Shown: one piece after another, positions 1 to 11,246 of the stretch
Numbering within the stretch: position 1 is the first letter of the stretch
Layout of the letters: each line of letters opens with the position of its first letter
Source of the DNA: Gammaproteobacteria bacterium
Lineage (GTDB): Bacteria > Pseudomonadota > Gammaproteobacteria > Eutrophobiales > Eutrophobiaceae
Reading direction: 5' to 3'
Assembly: GCA_028279365.1 (NCBI GenBank)
Contig: JANQNX010000009.1
Span: 186,001-250,000, forward strand
Length of the DNA stretch: 64,000 nt
Made by a program: the position numbers and the translations under genes
The notes under the pieces: model-generated
Databases searched by the model: none
Seen by the model: the letters and a program-made list of their open reading frames with translations, nothing else
Told to the model about the DNA's origin: nothing

Positions 1-828
1 CGCTATCGCCGGCATGATTGCCGTGGTGTAAATATAGGTCCTGGCTTTTTGAATTAACGCATCGATAAAAAATTTATCGCCAGCGACAAAAGCCCCGGCC
101 GTCCCAAATGCTTTGGCAAATGTTCCACTCAATAATGGGACTTCATGTTGTGATAATTCCATTTGTTCCAGCAGGCCGCCGCCAGAGTGTCCAAGTACAC
201 CAAGGCCGTGGGCATCATCAATGAAGAGTAACGCACCATAACGTTTACACAAATCAGCCATTTCACCAACGCGGGCATAATCACCATCCATGCTGAACAC
301 GCCATCACTGATGACCATTAATGGTTTATGTTTATACTGCTCAAGTCTGGTTTCCAGCTGCGCAATATCATTGTGAGCATAACGAACCAGCTTGCCTTTC
401 GACAGCATAGCCGAGTCGATTAACGAAGCATGGTTAAGCTTGTCTTGTATCACGATCGTTTCTTTATTGATAAACGTGGAAGCGATAGCAAGATTTGCCT
501 GATAGCCGGTGGTAAAAATGAGTGCCTTGTCGCGCTTGAGAAAACTGGCCAGATTTTTTTCGGCCTGTTCATGTTCAGTTGTATGACCACAAATCAATTG
601 TGACGAGCCAGCACCTACACCGTATTGGTCAATAGCCTTATGCATGGTTATTTTTAACGACTCTGAATTTGCCAGGCCAAGATAATCGTTATTACAAAAG
701 TTCAGGTAATTCTTGCCATCAATCAAGACGTCACTGCCTTGAGCAAATTGAATCGTATTTCTTTTTCTATACAGGCTCTGTTCGTTTAATTTGGCTAAAT
801 CCTGTTTGATACGTTGTTTAATATCCAC
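1..828 (-). CDS. bioF: 8-amino-7-oxononanoate synthase, 3' end outside window
   Basis: PLP enzyme that condenses pimeloyl-ACP (or CoA) with L-alanine, the first committed step of the biotin ring pathway. The 276 codons present translate to a protein alignable with E. coli BioF: FCNNDYLGLA near residue 45, GVFSMDGD and DDAHGLGVLG in the middle, and the PLP-lysine region TFAKAFG near the window edge. I place the start at GTG 828-826, one base after the bioB stop, because the ATG overlapping the stop (830-828) is out of frame and soon closes. It is cotranscribed downstream of bioB. The C-terminal third lies outside the window. Confidence 0.92.
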   Translation of the reverse strand, partial: MDIKQRIKQDLAKLNEQSLYRKRNTIQFAQGSDVLIDGKNYLNFCNNDYLGLANSESLKITMHKAIDQYGVGAGSSQLICGHTTEHEQAEKNLASFLKRDKALIFTTGYQANLAIASTFINKETIVIQDKLNHASLIDSAMLSKGKLVRYAHNDIAQLETRLEQYKHKPLMVISDGVFSMDGDYARVGEMADLCKRYGALLFIDDAHGLGVLGHSGGGLLEQMELSQHEVPLLSGTFAKAFGTAGAFVAGDKFFIDALIQKARTYIYTTAIMPAIA

Positions 829-829
829 A

Positions 830-1792
830 TTAATGCTGCTGTTGTGATGTTGTAATACCCAACCTTTCTAATAATTCGCGATCCTGTCTTAACTGAGGGT
901 TGTCGGTGGTTAACAGTTTTTCTCCGTAGAAAATAGAATTCGCCCCGGCCAGGAAACACAAGGCCTGCATTTCATCGCTCATATCATTTCGGCCAGCCGA
1001 TAATCTCACCATTGAACACGGCATCATTATTCTGGCCACCGCAATTATGCGAACAAAATCGATAGCATCAACAGCGTCATTATCAGCAACCGGCGTGCCT
1101 TCAACCTTAACCAGCAGATTGATCGGTACACTTTGCGGGTGCTTGGGCATATTAGCGAGAGAGATCAATAAGCCCGCACGATCTTGCGTACCCTCACCCA
1201 TGCCAATAATGCCGCCGCTGCAGACGTTAATCCCTGCCTGTCTTACGTGTTCGAGGGTATCCAGTCGTTGTTGGTAATCACGGGTACTAATAATTTCTGA
1301 ATAATATTCCGGTGACGTATCGAGGTTATGGTTATAGTAATCGAGACCGGCGTGTTGTAATTGTTCGGCCTGGCTTTGATCTAACATGCCTAATGTGACG
1401 CATGTTTCCATACCCATCGCCTTCACCGCTGCAACCATTTCTGCGACTTGATCGAGGTCCTTCTTTTTAGGCTGACGCCAGGCAGCACCCATACAGAAAC
1501 GCGTTGCGCCCTCTTTCTTCGCCTGTGTTGCCTGCTGCACAACTTCATCAACGGACGCCATCTTGGTGGCATCGACACCGGTCTTATAGTGCGCACTTTG
1601 CGGACAATAAGCACAGTCTTCCGGACAGCCACCGGTTTTTATATTCATTAAAGTACTTAGCTGAACTTTATTACTATCGTGATACTGGCGATGAATCGTT
1701 TGTGCTTGGTAGACTAAATCGTTAAAGGGAAGGGACAACAATTGCATCACTTCGTTTAATGACCAGTTATGTCTGATATCGGATTTAGTCAC
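830..1792 (-). CDS. bioB: Biotin synthase
   Basis: Radical-SAM enzyme that inserts sulfur into dethiobiotin. The SAM cluster motif CxxxCxxC is at C56, C60 and C63. The ligands of the second [2Fe-2S] cluster are all present at C100, C131, C191 and R263, each three positions on from the E. coli residues. At 320 aa it is somewhat shorter than the E. coli enzyme (346 aa), and the loss is at the non-catalytic C-terminus. First gene of a bioB-bioF operon reading leftwards. A BirA-type operator sits just upstream, so biotin repression is expected. Confidence 0.97.
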   Translation of the reverse strand: MTKSDIRHNWSLNEVMQLLSLPFNDLVYQAQTIHRQYHDSNKVQLSTLMNIKTGGCPEDCAYCPQSAHYKTGVDATKMASVDEVVQQATQAKKEGATRFCMGAAWRQPKKKDLDQVAEMVAAVKAMGMETCVTLGMLDQSQAEQLQHAGLDYYNHNLDTSPEYYSEIISTRDYQQRLDTLEHVRQAGINVCSGGIIGMGEGTQDRAGLLISLANMPKHPQSVPINLLVKVEGTPVADNDAVDAIDFVRIIAVARIMMPCSMVRLSAGRNDMSDEMQALCFLAGANSIFYGEKLLTTDNPQLRQDRELLERLGITTSQQQH

Positions 1793-1826
1793 GGTTATTA
1801 TTTGATTAACTATAGTCTGGATTGCA

Positions 1827-1859
1827 TTGTAAACTTTTTAGTTTAAAAAAGGTTAACTA
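1827..1859. promoter_or_regulatory. BirA (biotin repressor) operator
   Basis: Left half TTGTAAACT (1827-1835) and right half GGTTAACTA (1851-1859) are separated by 15 bases. They match the consensus TTGTAAACC / GGTTTACAA at 8 of 9 and 7 of 9 positions, with the spacing normal for BirA. The site lies in the 72-bp gap between divergent bioB and comF, ending about 5 bp before the comF start. birA itself is not in the window. Confidence 0.75.
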
Positions 1860-1864
1860 ATTAC

Positions 1865-2539
1865 ATGGATGCACAACATTGGAGGTTAGGTGATTGCTTT
1901 TTTTGTAAAAGCCCGACTGCTGATTATTTTTGCGAAGTATGCGAAACGGATTTTTTTAAACACAAACCGCGTTGCCCGGTGTGCGCCAGTATTAATCAAT
2001 CCGGTTTAATATGCGGGGATTGTCTTCAGAAGCCACCAGCGTTTGATAACACCTTTGTTATTACTGACTATGCTTATCCGGTTGATCGCTATATCCAATC
2101 ATTGAAGTATCATGACCGTCCCGAATTCATTCTTCATTGCGCTCAACTGCTGGCTAATCGACTAAAACAACAAGTGTTTCATTTGCCCGATACACTGGTT
2201 CCCGTTCCACTGCATCGGAGTCGGCAACGCCAACGCGGTTATAATCAATCCCAGATCCTGGCAAAACAATTGTCACGCTTATTGGGTGTAACAATGCATG
2301 ACAAAGACATTGTAAGGACCAGAAAAACTGTGCCTCAAACTGATTTAGCACTTGAGCGCAGAAAAAAGAACGTCAAGAACGCTTTTCAAATGATAGGTAA
2401 ACCGAATGTGGAACACATTGCCATCATTGACGATGTGATTACATCCGGATCCACTGTTGATGAGATCGCTAGACTCTACAAACGCAGCGGTTGTAAAGAA
2501 ATTGAAGTGTGGGCAATTGCCAAAACAGTAGACGAATAA
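1865..2539 (+). CDS. comF: ComF family phosphoribosyltransferase-like protein
   Basis: Member of the ComF/GntX family, required for DNA uptake in naturally competent bacteria and of unclear biochemical role elsewhere. The N-terminus holds four CxxC pairs (C11/C14, C23/C26, C37/C40, C50/C53) that should bind zinc. A type I phosphoribosyltransferase domain follows, with the PRPP loop IAIIDDVITSGST at about 185-197. Length (224 aa) is typical. It is divergent from bioB, a common gammaproteobacterial neighbourhood, and its stop codon abuts the gyrB stop with no gap. Its promoter must overlap the BirA operator. Confidence 0.9.
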   Translation: MDAQHWRLGDCFFCKSPTADYFCEVCETDFFKHKPRCPVCASINQSGLICGDCLQKPPAFDNTFVITDYAYPVDRYIQSLKYHDRPEFILHCAQLLANRLKQQVFHLPDTLVPVPLHRSRQRQRGYNQSQILAKQLSRLLGVTMHDKDIVRTRKTVPQTDLALERRKKNVKNAFQMIGKPNVEHIAIIDDVITSGSTVDEIARLYKRSGCKEIEVWAIAKTVDE

Positions 2540-4981
<2,442 letters not shown>

Positions 4982-6058
4982 TTAACTCTTGTTTACACAC
5001 CCATGTTCCACGTGAAACACTTCATTCACATCTGGCTCAGATTCAACATCCGCGTGTTTTTCTAACGAAGTAATAAATGTTTGAATATCATTGTTCTTCA
5101 AAAGACGTAAAATTCTTTTTGTCGCCTGACTGTCCAGTTCTGCATCAATATCATCAACCAACATCAATGGGTAAATCGCCAGATTTTTCAGTATTGTTAC
5201 CTGCGCAGAGATTAGCGCTGCGCCAAACAGCTTTACCTGACCTCTGGATAAATGTTTAGCTACATTAAAATTATCGTATTCAAATACCACATCCGCCCTG
5301 TGCGGACCATCAGCGGTATAACCACGCACGGAATCCTCGCGTCTAGTTTCAACCAATTTATTGAATAATTCGTCACCAGAACAGCTGTTTTTGTAGTGAA
5401 TTGAAGCCGTTCCTGTCAGCACAATGTTGAGTTGGTTGTCTGATAATTCTTGTGATAATTCCTGTAGATAGTTTAACCGATCTTGATCGATCTTTTGTGC
5501 TTCTTCGCTCATTATTTTTTCCCAACTCTGGGCCCCCGCCCAGTTAGTTTGATCTGATGACTTGATAATGGCGTTCCTGTGTCTTAAGGCCTTGTGGTAA
5601 TTCTTCCAGCTATCAAGGTAAGTATGTTTCACGTGAAACAATGACCAATCCAACCAGTGACGGCGTTGTTTTGGCCCGGCCTGAAACAGTTGATAATGCT
5701 CGGGGGTTAACAAAAAAACCGGGAGTGTTTTGGCCAATTCCGAGGCAGTCAGGATATTTTCTCCATTGCGTTTTAGCCGGGTTAAGCCATACCCTTTCTC
5801 GATCCCAAGATTAAAACTGGACAACTGATTTTTCCCTTGCGCGAATACTGACAAACAGCGTTCACCTTGCCTGATCACATCATATATCCGCCTACTACGG
5901 AATGACTTTGCATGAGAAAGCAGGTAAATCAGTTCTAGTACTGATGTTTTCCCGCTGGCATTCGGACCATAAAAATAATTCAGCTTCTGCGCAGGTTTGA
6001 TATTGAAATTATTTAGATTACGGACCGCAGATGCTTTTAACTCCTCGATTAACAGCAT
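4982..6058 (-). CDS. recF: DNA replication and repair protein RecF
   Basis: SMC-like ATPase that loads RecA at single-strand gaps with RecO and RecR. Walker A is GPNASGKT at residues 31-38, the signature is LSRGQVKLFGAAL and Walker B is LMLVDDIDAELD. Length 358 aa is normal. The ATG lies 3 bp after the dnaN stop. Two copies of the parS centromere sequence fall inside the reading frame and encode FHVKH and FHVEH in the protein, the second at the extreme C-terminus (see the parS entries). Confidence 0.97.
   Translation of the reverse strand: MLLIEELKASAVRNLNNFNIKPAQKLNYFYGPNASGKTSVLELIYLLSHAKSFRSRRIYDVIRQGERCLSVFAQGKNQLSSFNLGIEKGYGLTRLKRNGENILTASELAKTLPVFLLTPEHYQLFQAGPKQRRHWLDWSLFHVKHTYLDSWKNYHKALRHRNAIIKSSDQTNWAGAQSWEKIMSEEAQKIDQDRLNYLQELSQELSDNQLNIVLTGTASIHYKNSCSGDELFNKLVETRREDSVRGYTADGPHRADVVFEYDNFNVAKHLSRGQVKLFGAALISAQVTILKNLAIYPLMLVDDIDAELDSQATKRILRLLKNNDIQTFITSLEKHADVESEPDVNEVFHVEHGCVNKS
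5004..5019. other. parS centromere site (ParB binding)
   Basis: TGTTCCACGTGAAACA is a full 16-bp match to the widely conserved bacterial parS consensus as I know it. It lies inside the 3' end of recF, about 2.3-3.7 kb from the DnaA boxes. ParB/Spo0J should bind it for origin segregation. parA and parB are not in this window. Confidence 0.9.
5625..5640. other. parS centromere site (ParB binding)
   Basis: TGTTTCACGTGAAACA is a perfect 16-bp palindrome and the symmetric form of parS. It lies in the middle of recF, 621 bp from the other copy. Two such sites within one gene next to dnaA support a cluster of ParB loading sites at the origin. Confidence 0.92.
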
Positions 6059-6061
6059 TCA

Positions 6062-7162
6062 CTAGAGACGCATCGGCATAACAACATATTGGCTTTTGGA
6101 GTCGTCTTCGGGAAGGATTAAACAGCTGCTATTCGGATCCATGACGCTTAATTTAACTTTTTCGGTCTTGATAATTGATAGCGTGTCTAATAAGTACGAA
6201 ACATTAAACCCTATTTCAATCTCGTCTCCGTCATAGCTGACTTCTACCTCTTCCTCAGCCTCTTCTTGTTCCGGGTTGTGGGCCAAGGCACGTAAACTAT
6301 TTGCACTCAGGATAATCCTGACGCCTCGATACTTTTCATTAGACAGTATAGAGGCGCGCGTCAGGCTATCCTTTAATTGTTCCCGATTAGCCATCACCGC
6401 CGTAGAACTGATTTCAGGTATAACCCGTTGGTATTCAGGGAAGCGTCCATCAATTAATTTACTGGTAAAACAAGCATTCTGATCTTTAATACGAATATGG
6501 TTAGGGGTGATTTGCACCTCAACGGCTTCATCATCACCACTCAGCAAACGCATTAATTCAGTAATACCCTTCCTTGGAACAATAATCTGGACTTGTTCTT
6601 CAAGCTGCGATTCAATCGGTGTCTCGTCCAAGGCCAGCCGGTGACCATCTGTAGCTACAGCGCGTAACGTATCTTTCGATACCTCAAGCAGCAACCCGTT
6701 TAAATAATAACGAACATCCTGTTGTGCCATGGCAAACTGTGTGTTCTCAAGCACTTTACTTAATACAGATTTATCCAAGCTAAACGAAGCGGTCTGTTCA
6801 GTAATATCAATGACCGGGTATTCCTGGGCGGCAAGTGTTGCCAGGGTAAAACGGCTTTTACCGGATCGAATCAAGGCTCTGTCATTTTTGATTTCAATAT
6901 TTAATTCGGCATCTGCCGGCAATGCCCGACAAATATCAAACAGTTTTCTGGCCGGGAGCGTTATTTCACCGGTTTGCTCAAATTTCATAGCAAGAGAAAC
7001 GATAAGCTCCACTTCCATATCAGTGGCAGTAATGGATAAGCTATCAGTATTTAAAACAAACAAGAGGTTAGAAAGAATAGGGAGTGACTGTCTTCTATCG
7101 ACTACCCCATTCAGCATTTGCAATGCAGGTAGGAGGGCTTCTCTATTAATATTAAATTTCAT
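6062..7162 (-). CDS. dnaN: DNA polymerase III beta sliding clamp
   Basis: Ring-shaped processivity clamp of the replicative polymerase. The whole 366-aa protein is recognisable from MKFNINREALLPALQMLNGVV to the conserved C-terminal VVMPMRL, the region that forms the hydrophobic cleft for client peptides. The LPILSNLL segment near residue 30 and the YYLNGLLLE segment near 150 are typical. Second gene of the dnaA operon, separated from dnaA by 188 bp that contain DnaA boxes, so it may also have its own promoter. Confidence 0.98.
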   Translation of the reverse strand: MKFNINREALLPALQMLNGVVDRRQSLPILSNLLFVLNTDSLSITATDMEVELIVSLAMKFEQTGEITLPARKLFDICRALPADAELNIEIKNDRALIRSGKSRFTLATLAAQEYPVIDITEQTASFSLDKSVLSKVLENTQFAMAQQDVRYYLNGLLLEVSKDTLRAVATDGHRLALDETPIESQLEEQVQIIVPRKGITELMRLLSGDDEAVEVQITPNHIRIKDQNACFTSKLIDGRFPEYQRVIPEISSTAVMANREQLKDSLTRASILSNEKYRGVRIILSANSLRALAHNPEQEEAEEEVEVSYDGDEIEIGFNVSYLLDTLSIIKTEKVKLSVMDPNSSCLILPEDDSKSQYVVMPMRL

Positions 7163-7350
7163 ATATATACCTTTTATTATAACTACAGGGATTAATAAAA
7201 ACCTGTATAAGTTATTTTCCTATTTAAAATCAATTGGTTATTTGTTTTTGCTTTTGTTGATAACTTGTTTATCAATAAGTTTAAATTGTTTCTCGTTTGT
7301 GGATAAAACAGTTTGTTTGAATTACTGGTCAACTTACCCACAATGCATCA
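7163..7350. other. dnaA-dnaN intergenic region, candidate part of oriC
   Basis: These 188 bp are very AT-rich (runs of T/A at 7190-7290). They contain one perfect DnaA box, TTATCCACA on the minus strand at 7298-7306, a second box with one mismatch (TTACCCACA, 7334-7342), and an inverted repeat TTGATAA / TTATCAA at 7257-7263 and 7269-7275. The combination of an AT-rich stretch beside DnaA boxes is what an unwinding element looks like. With so few boxes, origin function is inference. Confidence 0.45.
7298..7306 (-). promoter_or_regulatory. DnaA box
   Basis: Perfect consensus TTATCCACA on the minus strand, in the dnaA-dnaN gap. A one-mismatch box TTACCCACA follows on the plus strand at 7334-7342. 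Confidence 0.75.
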
Positions 7351-8691
7351 TCAACTGGTTAAGGTGTTAATCAGGTTATTGTAGTCTTCTTCAATTCTAT
7401 GCTCGGTCTTGCGAAGTTCGTTTATCTTTCTGCAGGCGTGCAATACGGTAGTATGATCTCTGCCGCCAAATGCGTCTCCAATTTCAGGTAAACTGTGGTT
7501 GGTTAGTTCTTTAGATATTGCCATCGCAACTTGTCTTGGTCTAGCAACGGAACGATTTCTTCGTTTTGATAATAAGTCAGCCACTCGAATTTTATAGTAT
7601 TCCGCTGCAGTTTTTTGAATGTTCTCAATCGTAACCTGTTTATCCTGAATAATAAGCAGATCTCTCAACGCCTGTTGTGTGAAGTCCAGCGTGATATCAC
7701 TACCGGTGAGATTGGCATTGGCGATCACTCTGTTTAACGCACCTTCCAGTTCTCTGACGTTGGAACGAAACCGTTTGGCAATAAAAAAAGACACATCATC
7801 CGGGACCGGTTTCTGCGCCTGCAGTGCTTTGGTTCTAATAATTGCAACCCGGGTTTCCAGTTCAGGCGGATCGATTGAAACTGTCAGACCCCAGCCAAAC
7901 CGCGACTTTAAACGTTCTTCCAGCCCGCTGACTTCTTTTGGGTAACGATCACAGGTCAGGACAATTTGATGTTGTCCTTCAAGTAGGGCGTTAAATGTGT
8001 GAAAGAATTCTTCCTGTGAACGCTCTTTACCGGCAAAAAACTGGATATCATCAATGAGCAAGGCATCTAAGGATCGATAATGCCGCTTGAATTCATTGAT
8101 AGCGTTATGTTGAAGCGCCCTGACCATGTCTGCCACAAACCGTTCTGAATGGAGGTAGGCAATATTTGCGCTGGGTTTTTGCTGAAGTATTTTCGCGCCA
8201 ATAGCATGCATTAAATGGGTTTTACCGAGACCTACTCCACCATAGATAAACAGCGGGTTATAAGCATCCCCAGGGTTTTCAGAGACCTGTAGCGATGCTG
8301 CCCTGGCTAACTGGTTGGATTTACCCTCTACAAAACTATCAAACGTAAAAGTGCTGTTGAGGTTGCTCGAATGTTTTACCGGTTTATTTACGCTGCCAGG
8401 CTTGGTTTCTTTGCTTTCCTGTGGCGCAGGTTTTTTAGCGCTACGCGCCTTACTGCCGACTTCGAGTTTTAGTGAAATATTTTGTTCTTCCACCAGGACT
8501 TCCAGTAGTTCCTCGATTCTTGATAGATAACGTTCATTGATCCAGTCTAGAACAAAGCGGTTTGGTGCCAGTAAGCGAATATTGTCGTCTGACTCTATGG
8601 CATGCAGTGGTCGAATCCAGGTATTAAATTGTTGTGGCGATAATTCACCTTCAAGCCGCTCCAGGCAACGCTTCCAAGGAGAAATACCCAC
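7351..8691 (-). CDS. dnaA: Chromosomal replication initiator protein DnaA
   Basis: AAA+ protein that binds DnaA boxes and opens the origin. From GTG 8691 the protein is 446 aa: N-terminal DnaB-interaction domain ([18 protein letters not shown]), a variable linker about 80-110, Walker [10 protein letters not shown] at 151-159, Walker B LLIDDIQF near 211-218, and the C-terminal DnaA-box reader [15 protein letters not shown] about 408-422. I chose this GTG because GAGG lies 8 bases upstream and the protein then begins like E. coli DnaA. The frame stays open upstream to a TTG at 8814, but that extension resembles nothing. A perfect DnaA box 60 bp upstream suggests autoregulation. Confidence 0.97.
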   Translation of the reverse strand: MGISPWKRCLERLEGELSPQQFNTWIRPLHAIESDDNIRLLAPNRFVLDWINERYLSRIEELLEVLVEEQNISLKLEVGSKARSAKKPAPQESKETKPGSVNKPVKHSSNLNSTFTFDSFVEGKSNQLARAASLQVSENPGDAYNPLFIYGGVGLGKTHLMHAIGAKILQQKPSANIAYLHSERFVADMVRALQHNAINEFKRHYRSLDALLIDDIQFFAGKERSQEEFFHTFNALLEGQHQIVLTCDRYPKEVSGLEERLKSRFGWGLTVSIDPPELETRVAIIRTKALQAQKPVPDDVSFFIAKRFRSNVRELEGALNRVIANANLTGSDITLDFTQQALRDLLIIQDKQVTIENIQKTAAEYYKIRVADLLSKRRNRSVARPRQVAMAISKELTNHSLPEIGDAFGGRDHTTVLHACRKINELRKTEHRIEEDYNNLINTLTS

Positions 8692-8750
8692 AAAGACGAC
8701 CTCGTAAAAAAGTGATGAACAAAGGAACTCAAGTCTATACTCGATCAGAC

Positions 8751-8759
8751 TTATCCACA
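8751..8759 (+). promoter_or_regulatory. DnaA box in the dnaA-rpmH gap
   Basis: Perfect TTATCCACA, 60 bp upstream of the dnaA start and between divergent dnaA and rpmH. A weaker 8-of-9 match (TTTTCCACG, minus strand) lies at 8774-8782. It could serve dnaA autoregulation, an origin, or both; in pseudomonads this gap holds oriC. Confidence 0.72.
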
Positions 8760-8793
8760 ACCAAGGCGCCAGCCGTGGAAAATACGATGGAAA

Positions 8794-8823
8794 TTGACTT
8801 TTTTCCATCAGCAACAGTAATAT
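8794..8823 (+). promoter_or_regulatory. Sigma-70 type promoter of rpmH
   Basis: TTGACT (8794-8799) and TAATAT (8818-8823) are separated by 18 bases, about 40 bp before the rpmH start. This is the clearest promoter for the rpmH-rnpA-yidD-yidC-mnmE run. Confidence 0.6.
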
Positions 8824-8865
8824 AGCGCCCCTTTGAAAACACTAGACTAAACGCAGGCATTGCAT

Positions 8866-9000
8866 ATGAAACAAACTTTTCAACCCAGTAAATTAAAGAG
8901 AAAAAGAAACCACGGATTCAGGGCCCGTATGCAAACTCGTTCCGGTCGACAGATTATTAAAGCGAGAAGAAATAAGGGACGCAAACGACTGTCTGCCTGA
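8866..9000 (+). CDS. rpmH: 50S ribosomal protein L34
   Basis: Small basic protein of the large ribosomal subunit, 44 aa, starting [20 protein letters not shown] and ending GRKRLSA. It is full length and has the usual GFRARM and KGRKRL segments. AGG lies 8 bases before the ATG. It sits divergent from dnaA and directly upstream of rnpA, the conserved arrangement at bacterial origins. Confidence 0.97.
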   Translation: MKQTFQPSKLKRKRNHGFRARMQTRSGRQIIKARRNKGRKRLSA

Positions 9001-9021
9001 CTGTATAATCTATGATACAAG

Positions 9022-9354
9022 ATGCGATTCAGTCATTGTTATAAGCTGAAGACGCAGGAAGATTTCAAACAAGTTTTTCATTGTGGTAAGAAATCTGGTA
9101 GCAAGGAATTTTTATTTATCTCAGTCAAAAACACCCGACAGGTTCCCAGGTTAGGTCTGGCTATATCTAAAAAGCATATTCGATTAGCATCCAGTAGAAA
9201 TCGTGTTAAACGACTCATTAGAGAAAGCTTCAGGGAAAATATTGCGTCGTTGCCAAATATCGACATAGTCGTATTGGCGAAGTCATCTATCAATCCGACA
9301 GATACTCGCTTGTACTCAAAATTAAATCAGCAGTGGAAGTATTTAGCAAAATGA
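9022..9354 (+). CDS. rnpA: Ribonuclease P protein component
   Basis: Basic protein cofactor of RNase P, which matures the 5' ends of tRNAs. The family signature [14 protein letters not shown] is at about 58-71, following the central beta-strand region [11 protein letters not shown]. Length 110 aa is normal. It follows rpmH by 21 bp, and its TGA overlaps the yidD ATG (ATGA), indicating translational coupling. Confidence 0.96.
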   Translation: MRFSHCYKLKTQEDFKQVFHCGKKSGSKEFLFISVKNTRQVPRLGLAISKKHIRLASSRNRVKRLIRESFRENIASLPNIDIVVLAKSSINPTDTRLYSKLNQQWKYLAK

Positions 9355-9566
9355 AAACACTATTCCTGGGTGTCATTAAACTCTACCAATATTTTTTACG
9401 TTATTATTTACCACCTTGCTGTCGTTATATCCCATCCTGTTCAGATTACACCTATGAAGCAATAGACCGTTTTGGTGTTATCAAAGGGAGTTGGTTAGGG
9501 ACAAAACGAATCTGTCGCTGTCATCCTCTGCATGAGGGTGGTGTCGATCCGGTCCCACAAAAATAA
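9351..9566 (+). CDS. yidD: Membrane protein insertion efficiency factor YidD
   Basis: Small amphipathic membrane-associated protein that assists YidC-dependent insertion. The family pattern of paired cysteines is clear: [18 protein letters not shown] in the first half and the [14 protein letters not shown] ending. I chose ATG 9351, which overlaps the rnpA stop. An in-frame GTG at 9333 would add six residues with no family support. The 71-aa length fits the family. Confidence 0.94.
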   Translation: MKTLFLGVIKLYQYFLRYYLPPCCRYIPSCSDYTYEAIDRFGVIKGSWLGTKRICRCHPLHEGGVDPVPQK

Positions 9567-9578
9567 TCACGTTCATTC

Positions 9579-11231
9579 ATGGAAACCACCCGATTTATAT
9601 TATTTATTGCGCTGGGTCTGGTGTTAACCATGATCTGGCAGGCGTGGCAGCAGGACTATCCTGCTACTCCTGCGTCACCAGTAGTAAAGCAGGCAACAAC
9701 ACAACAAGCAGATAGTGTCTCCACAAACATTGATTTTCCTGACTTACCTGCTGAGACTGTCACAAGTCCGGTTGATTTGCCTAAAGCCGGTCTGAAACAA
9801 AACGCATCCGGCCAACTCATCACCGTAAAAACGGACGTACTTGAATTACAGATCAATACTATTGGTGGGACGATTGAACAAGCTGCGTTACTGGATTATC
9901 CATTGGAAAAATATCAAACCGATAATCCGATCCTGCTATTAAAAAACAATGACGAAGAATTTTATGTGATTCAAACCGGTTTGTTAGCAGATGGAAAAAT
10001 CACTAACCATAAAACCGTGTTTGAATCCGAGCGCACGCGTTACGAACTTGGTGATCAAAACGAACTTGCTGTCACGCTTAGCTGGAATTCAGGAGACGGT
10101 TTGGTCGTAAATAAACAGTTTGTTTTTTATCGTGGCCAGTATGCGGTTGATGTGAAACACGCGGTTATCAACCAAACTGAATCGGACTGGTCAGGGCGTG
10201 CCTATTCACAAATTAATCGCACCGATCCGGTCGATAAAGGTTCACGGCTACTCTACACCTACACCGGTGCAGTGATTTCCAGCCCGGATAAACGTTATGA
10301 AAAAATTGATTTTGATGATATTGAAGATGAGAAGTTATCTATCGATATAGTTAATGGTTGGGCAGCCATGCTACAACATTATTTCTTTACTGCGTTGGTA
10401 CCTGGCTCTAAAGAAGACAACTACCATTACTATACGCTAAATCCGGATAAACAAAGCTATGTGATAGGTGCAGTATCACCAAATAAAACGATAGTGAGTG
10501 GTAATAGCGATGAGTATTATCAGCGTCTCTATATCGGACCCAAGCTGCAGAAGACCCTAAACGAGATCGCTGATGGTCTGGAGCTCACGGTTGATTACGG
10601 TATTTTCTGGTTTATTGCCAAACCACTTTACTGGGTGCTGGATTTTATTCATCAATATACCAACAACTGGGGCTTTGCGATTATCCTGGTTACGCTGTTT
10701 CTTAAATTGCTGTTTTACCGTTTGTCTGCAGCGGGTTATCGTTCCATGGCAAACATGCGTCGGGTCCAACCAAGATTACTATCTATCAGGGAACGCTATA
10801 AAGACGATCGTGCTCGACTGAACAAAGCGATGATGGATATCTATAAAGAAGAAAAGATTAATCCACTCGGCGGTTGTTTTCCTATCCTGATACAAATCCC
10901 GGTTTTCATTTCCTTGTATTGGGTGTTGCTGGAAACGGTTGAGCTGAGACAGGCGGAGTTTATGTTGTGGATACATGATTTGTCTGCGCCGGATCCGTAT
11001 TTCGTATTGCCGTTGTTGATGGGCGTGACGATGTTTGTTCAACAAAAGTTGAACCCCGCACCGATGGACCCGGTGCAGGAAAAAGTGATGTCTATTCTGC
11101 CAATTGTCTTTACCGTATTTTTTGCTTTTTTCCCATCGGGTCTCGTTTTATATTGGGTTGTTAATAATATTCTCTCAATTGCACAGCAGTGGTTTATTAC
11201 CAAAAACATAGAAAAAACAACTGCGAAATAA
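9579..11231 (+). CDS. yidC: Membrane protein insertase YidC
   Basis: Inserts and folds inner-membrane proteins, alone or with SecYEG. At 550 aa it has the Gram-negative architecture: an N-terminal membrane helix (about residues 5-22), a large periplasmic domain to about 340, then five membrane helices including GFAIILVTLFLKLLFY and the INPLGGCFPILIQIPVFISL segment. The start is ATG 9579, 12 bp after yidD. It is cotranscribed with rpmH, rnpA and mnmE. Confidence 0.97.
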   Translation: METTRFILFIALGLVLTMIWQAWQQDYPATPASPVVKQATTQQADSVSTNIDFPDLPAETVTSPVDLPKAGLKQNASGQLITVKTDVLELQINTIGGTIEQAALLDYPLEKYQTDNPILLLKNNDEEFYVIQTGLLADGKITNHKTVFESERTRYELGDQNELAVTLSWNSGDGLVVNKQFVFYRGQYAVDVKHAVINQTESDWSGRAYSQINRTDPVDKGSRLLYTYTGAVISSPDKRYEKIDFDDIEDEKLSIDIVNGWAAMLQHYFFTALVPGSKEDNYHYYTLNPDKQSYVIGAVSPNKTIVSGNSDEYYQRLYIGPKLQKTLNEIADGLELTVDYGIFWFIAKPLYWVLDFIHQYTNNWGFAIILVTLFLKLLFYRLSAAGYRSMANMRRVQPRLLSIRERYKDDRARLNKAMMDIYKEEKINPLGGCFPILIQIPVFISLYWVLLETVELRQAEFMLWIHDLSAPDPYFVLPLLMGVTMFVQQKLNPAPMDPVQEKVMSILPIVFTVFFAFFPSGLVLYWVVNNILSIAQQWFITKNIEKTTAK

Positions 11232-11246
11232 ACGCTTTTACTTGTC

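Noticed and set aside
8692..8814. N-terminal extension of DnaA to TTG 8814
   Set aside because: The extra 41 residues have no resemblance to DnaA, the start codon is TTG without a ribosome-binding site, and the DnaA box and promoter lie in this stretch. GTG 8691 has a good Shine-Dalgarno sequence.
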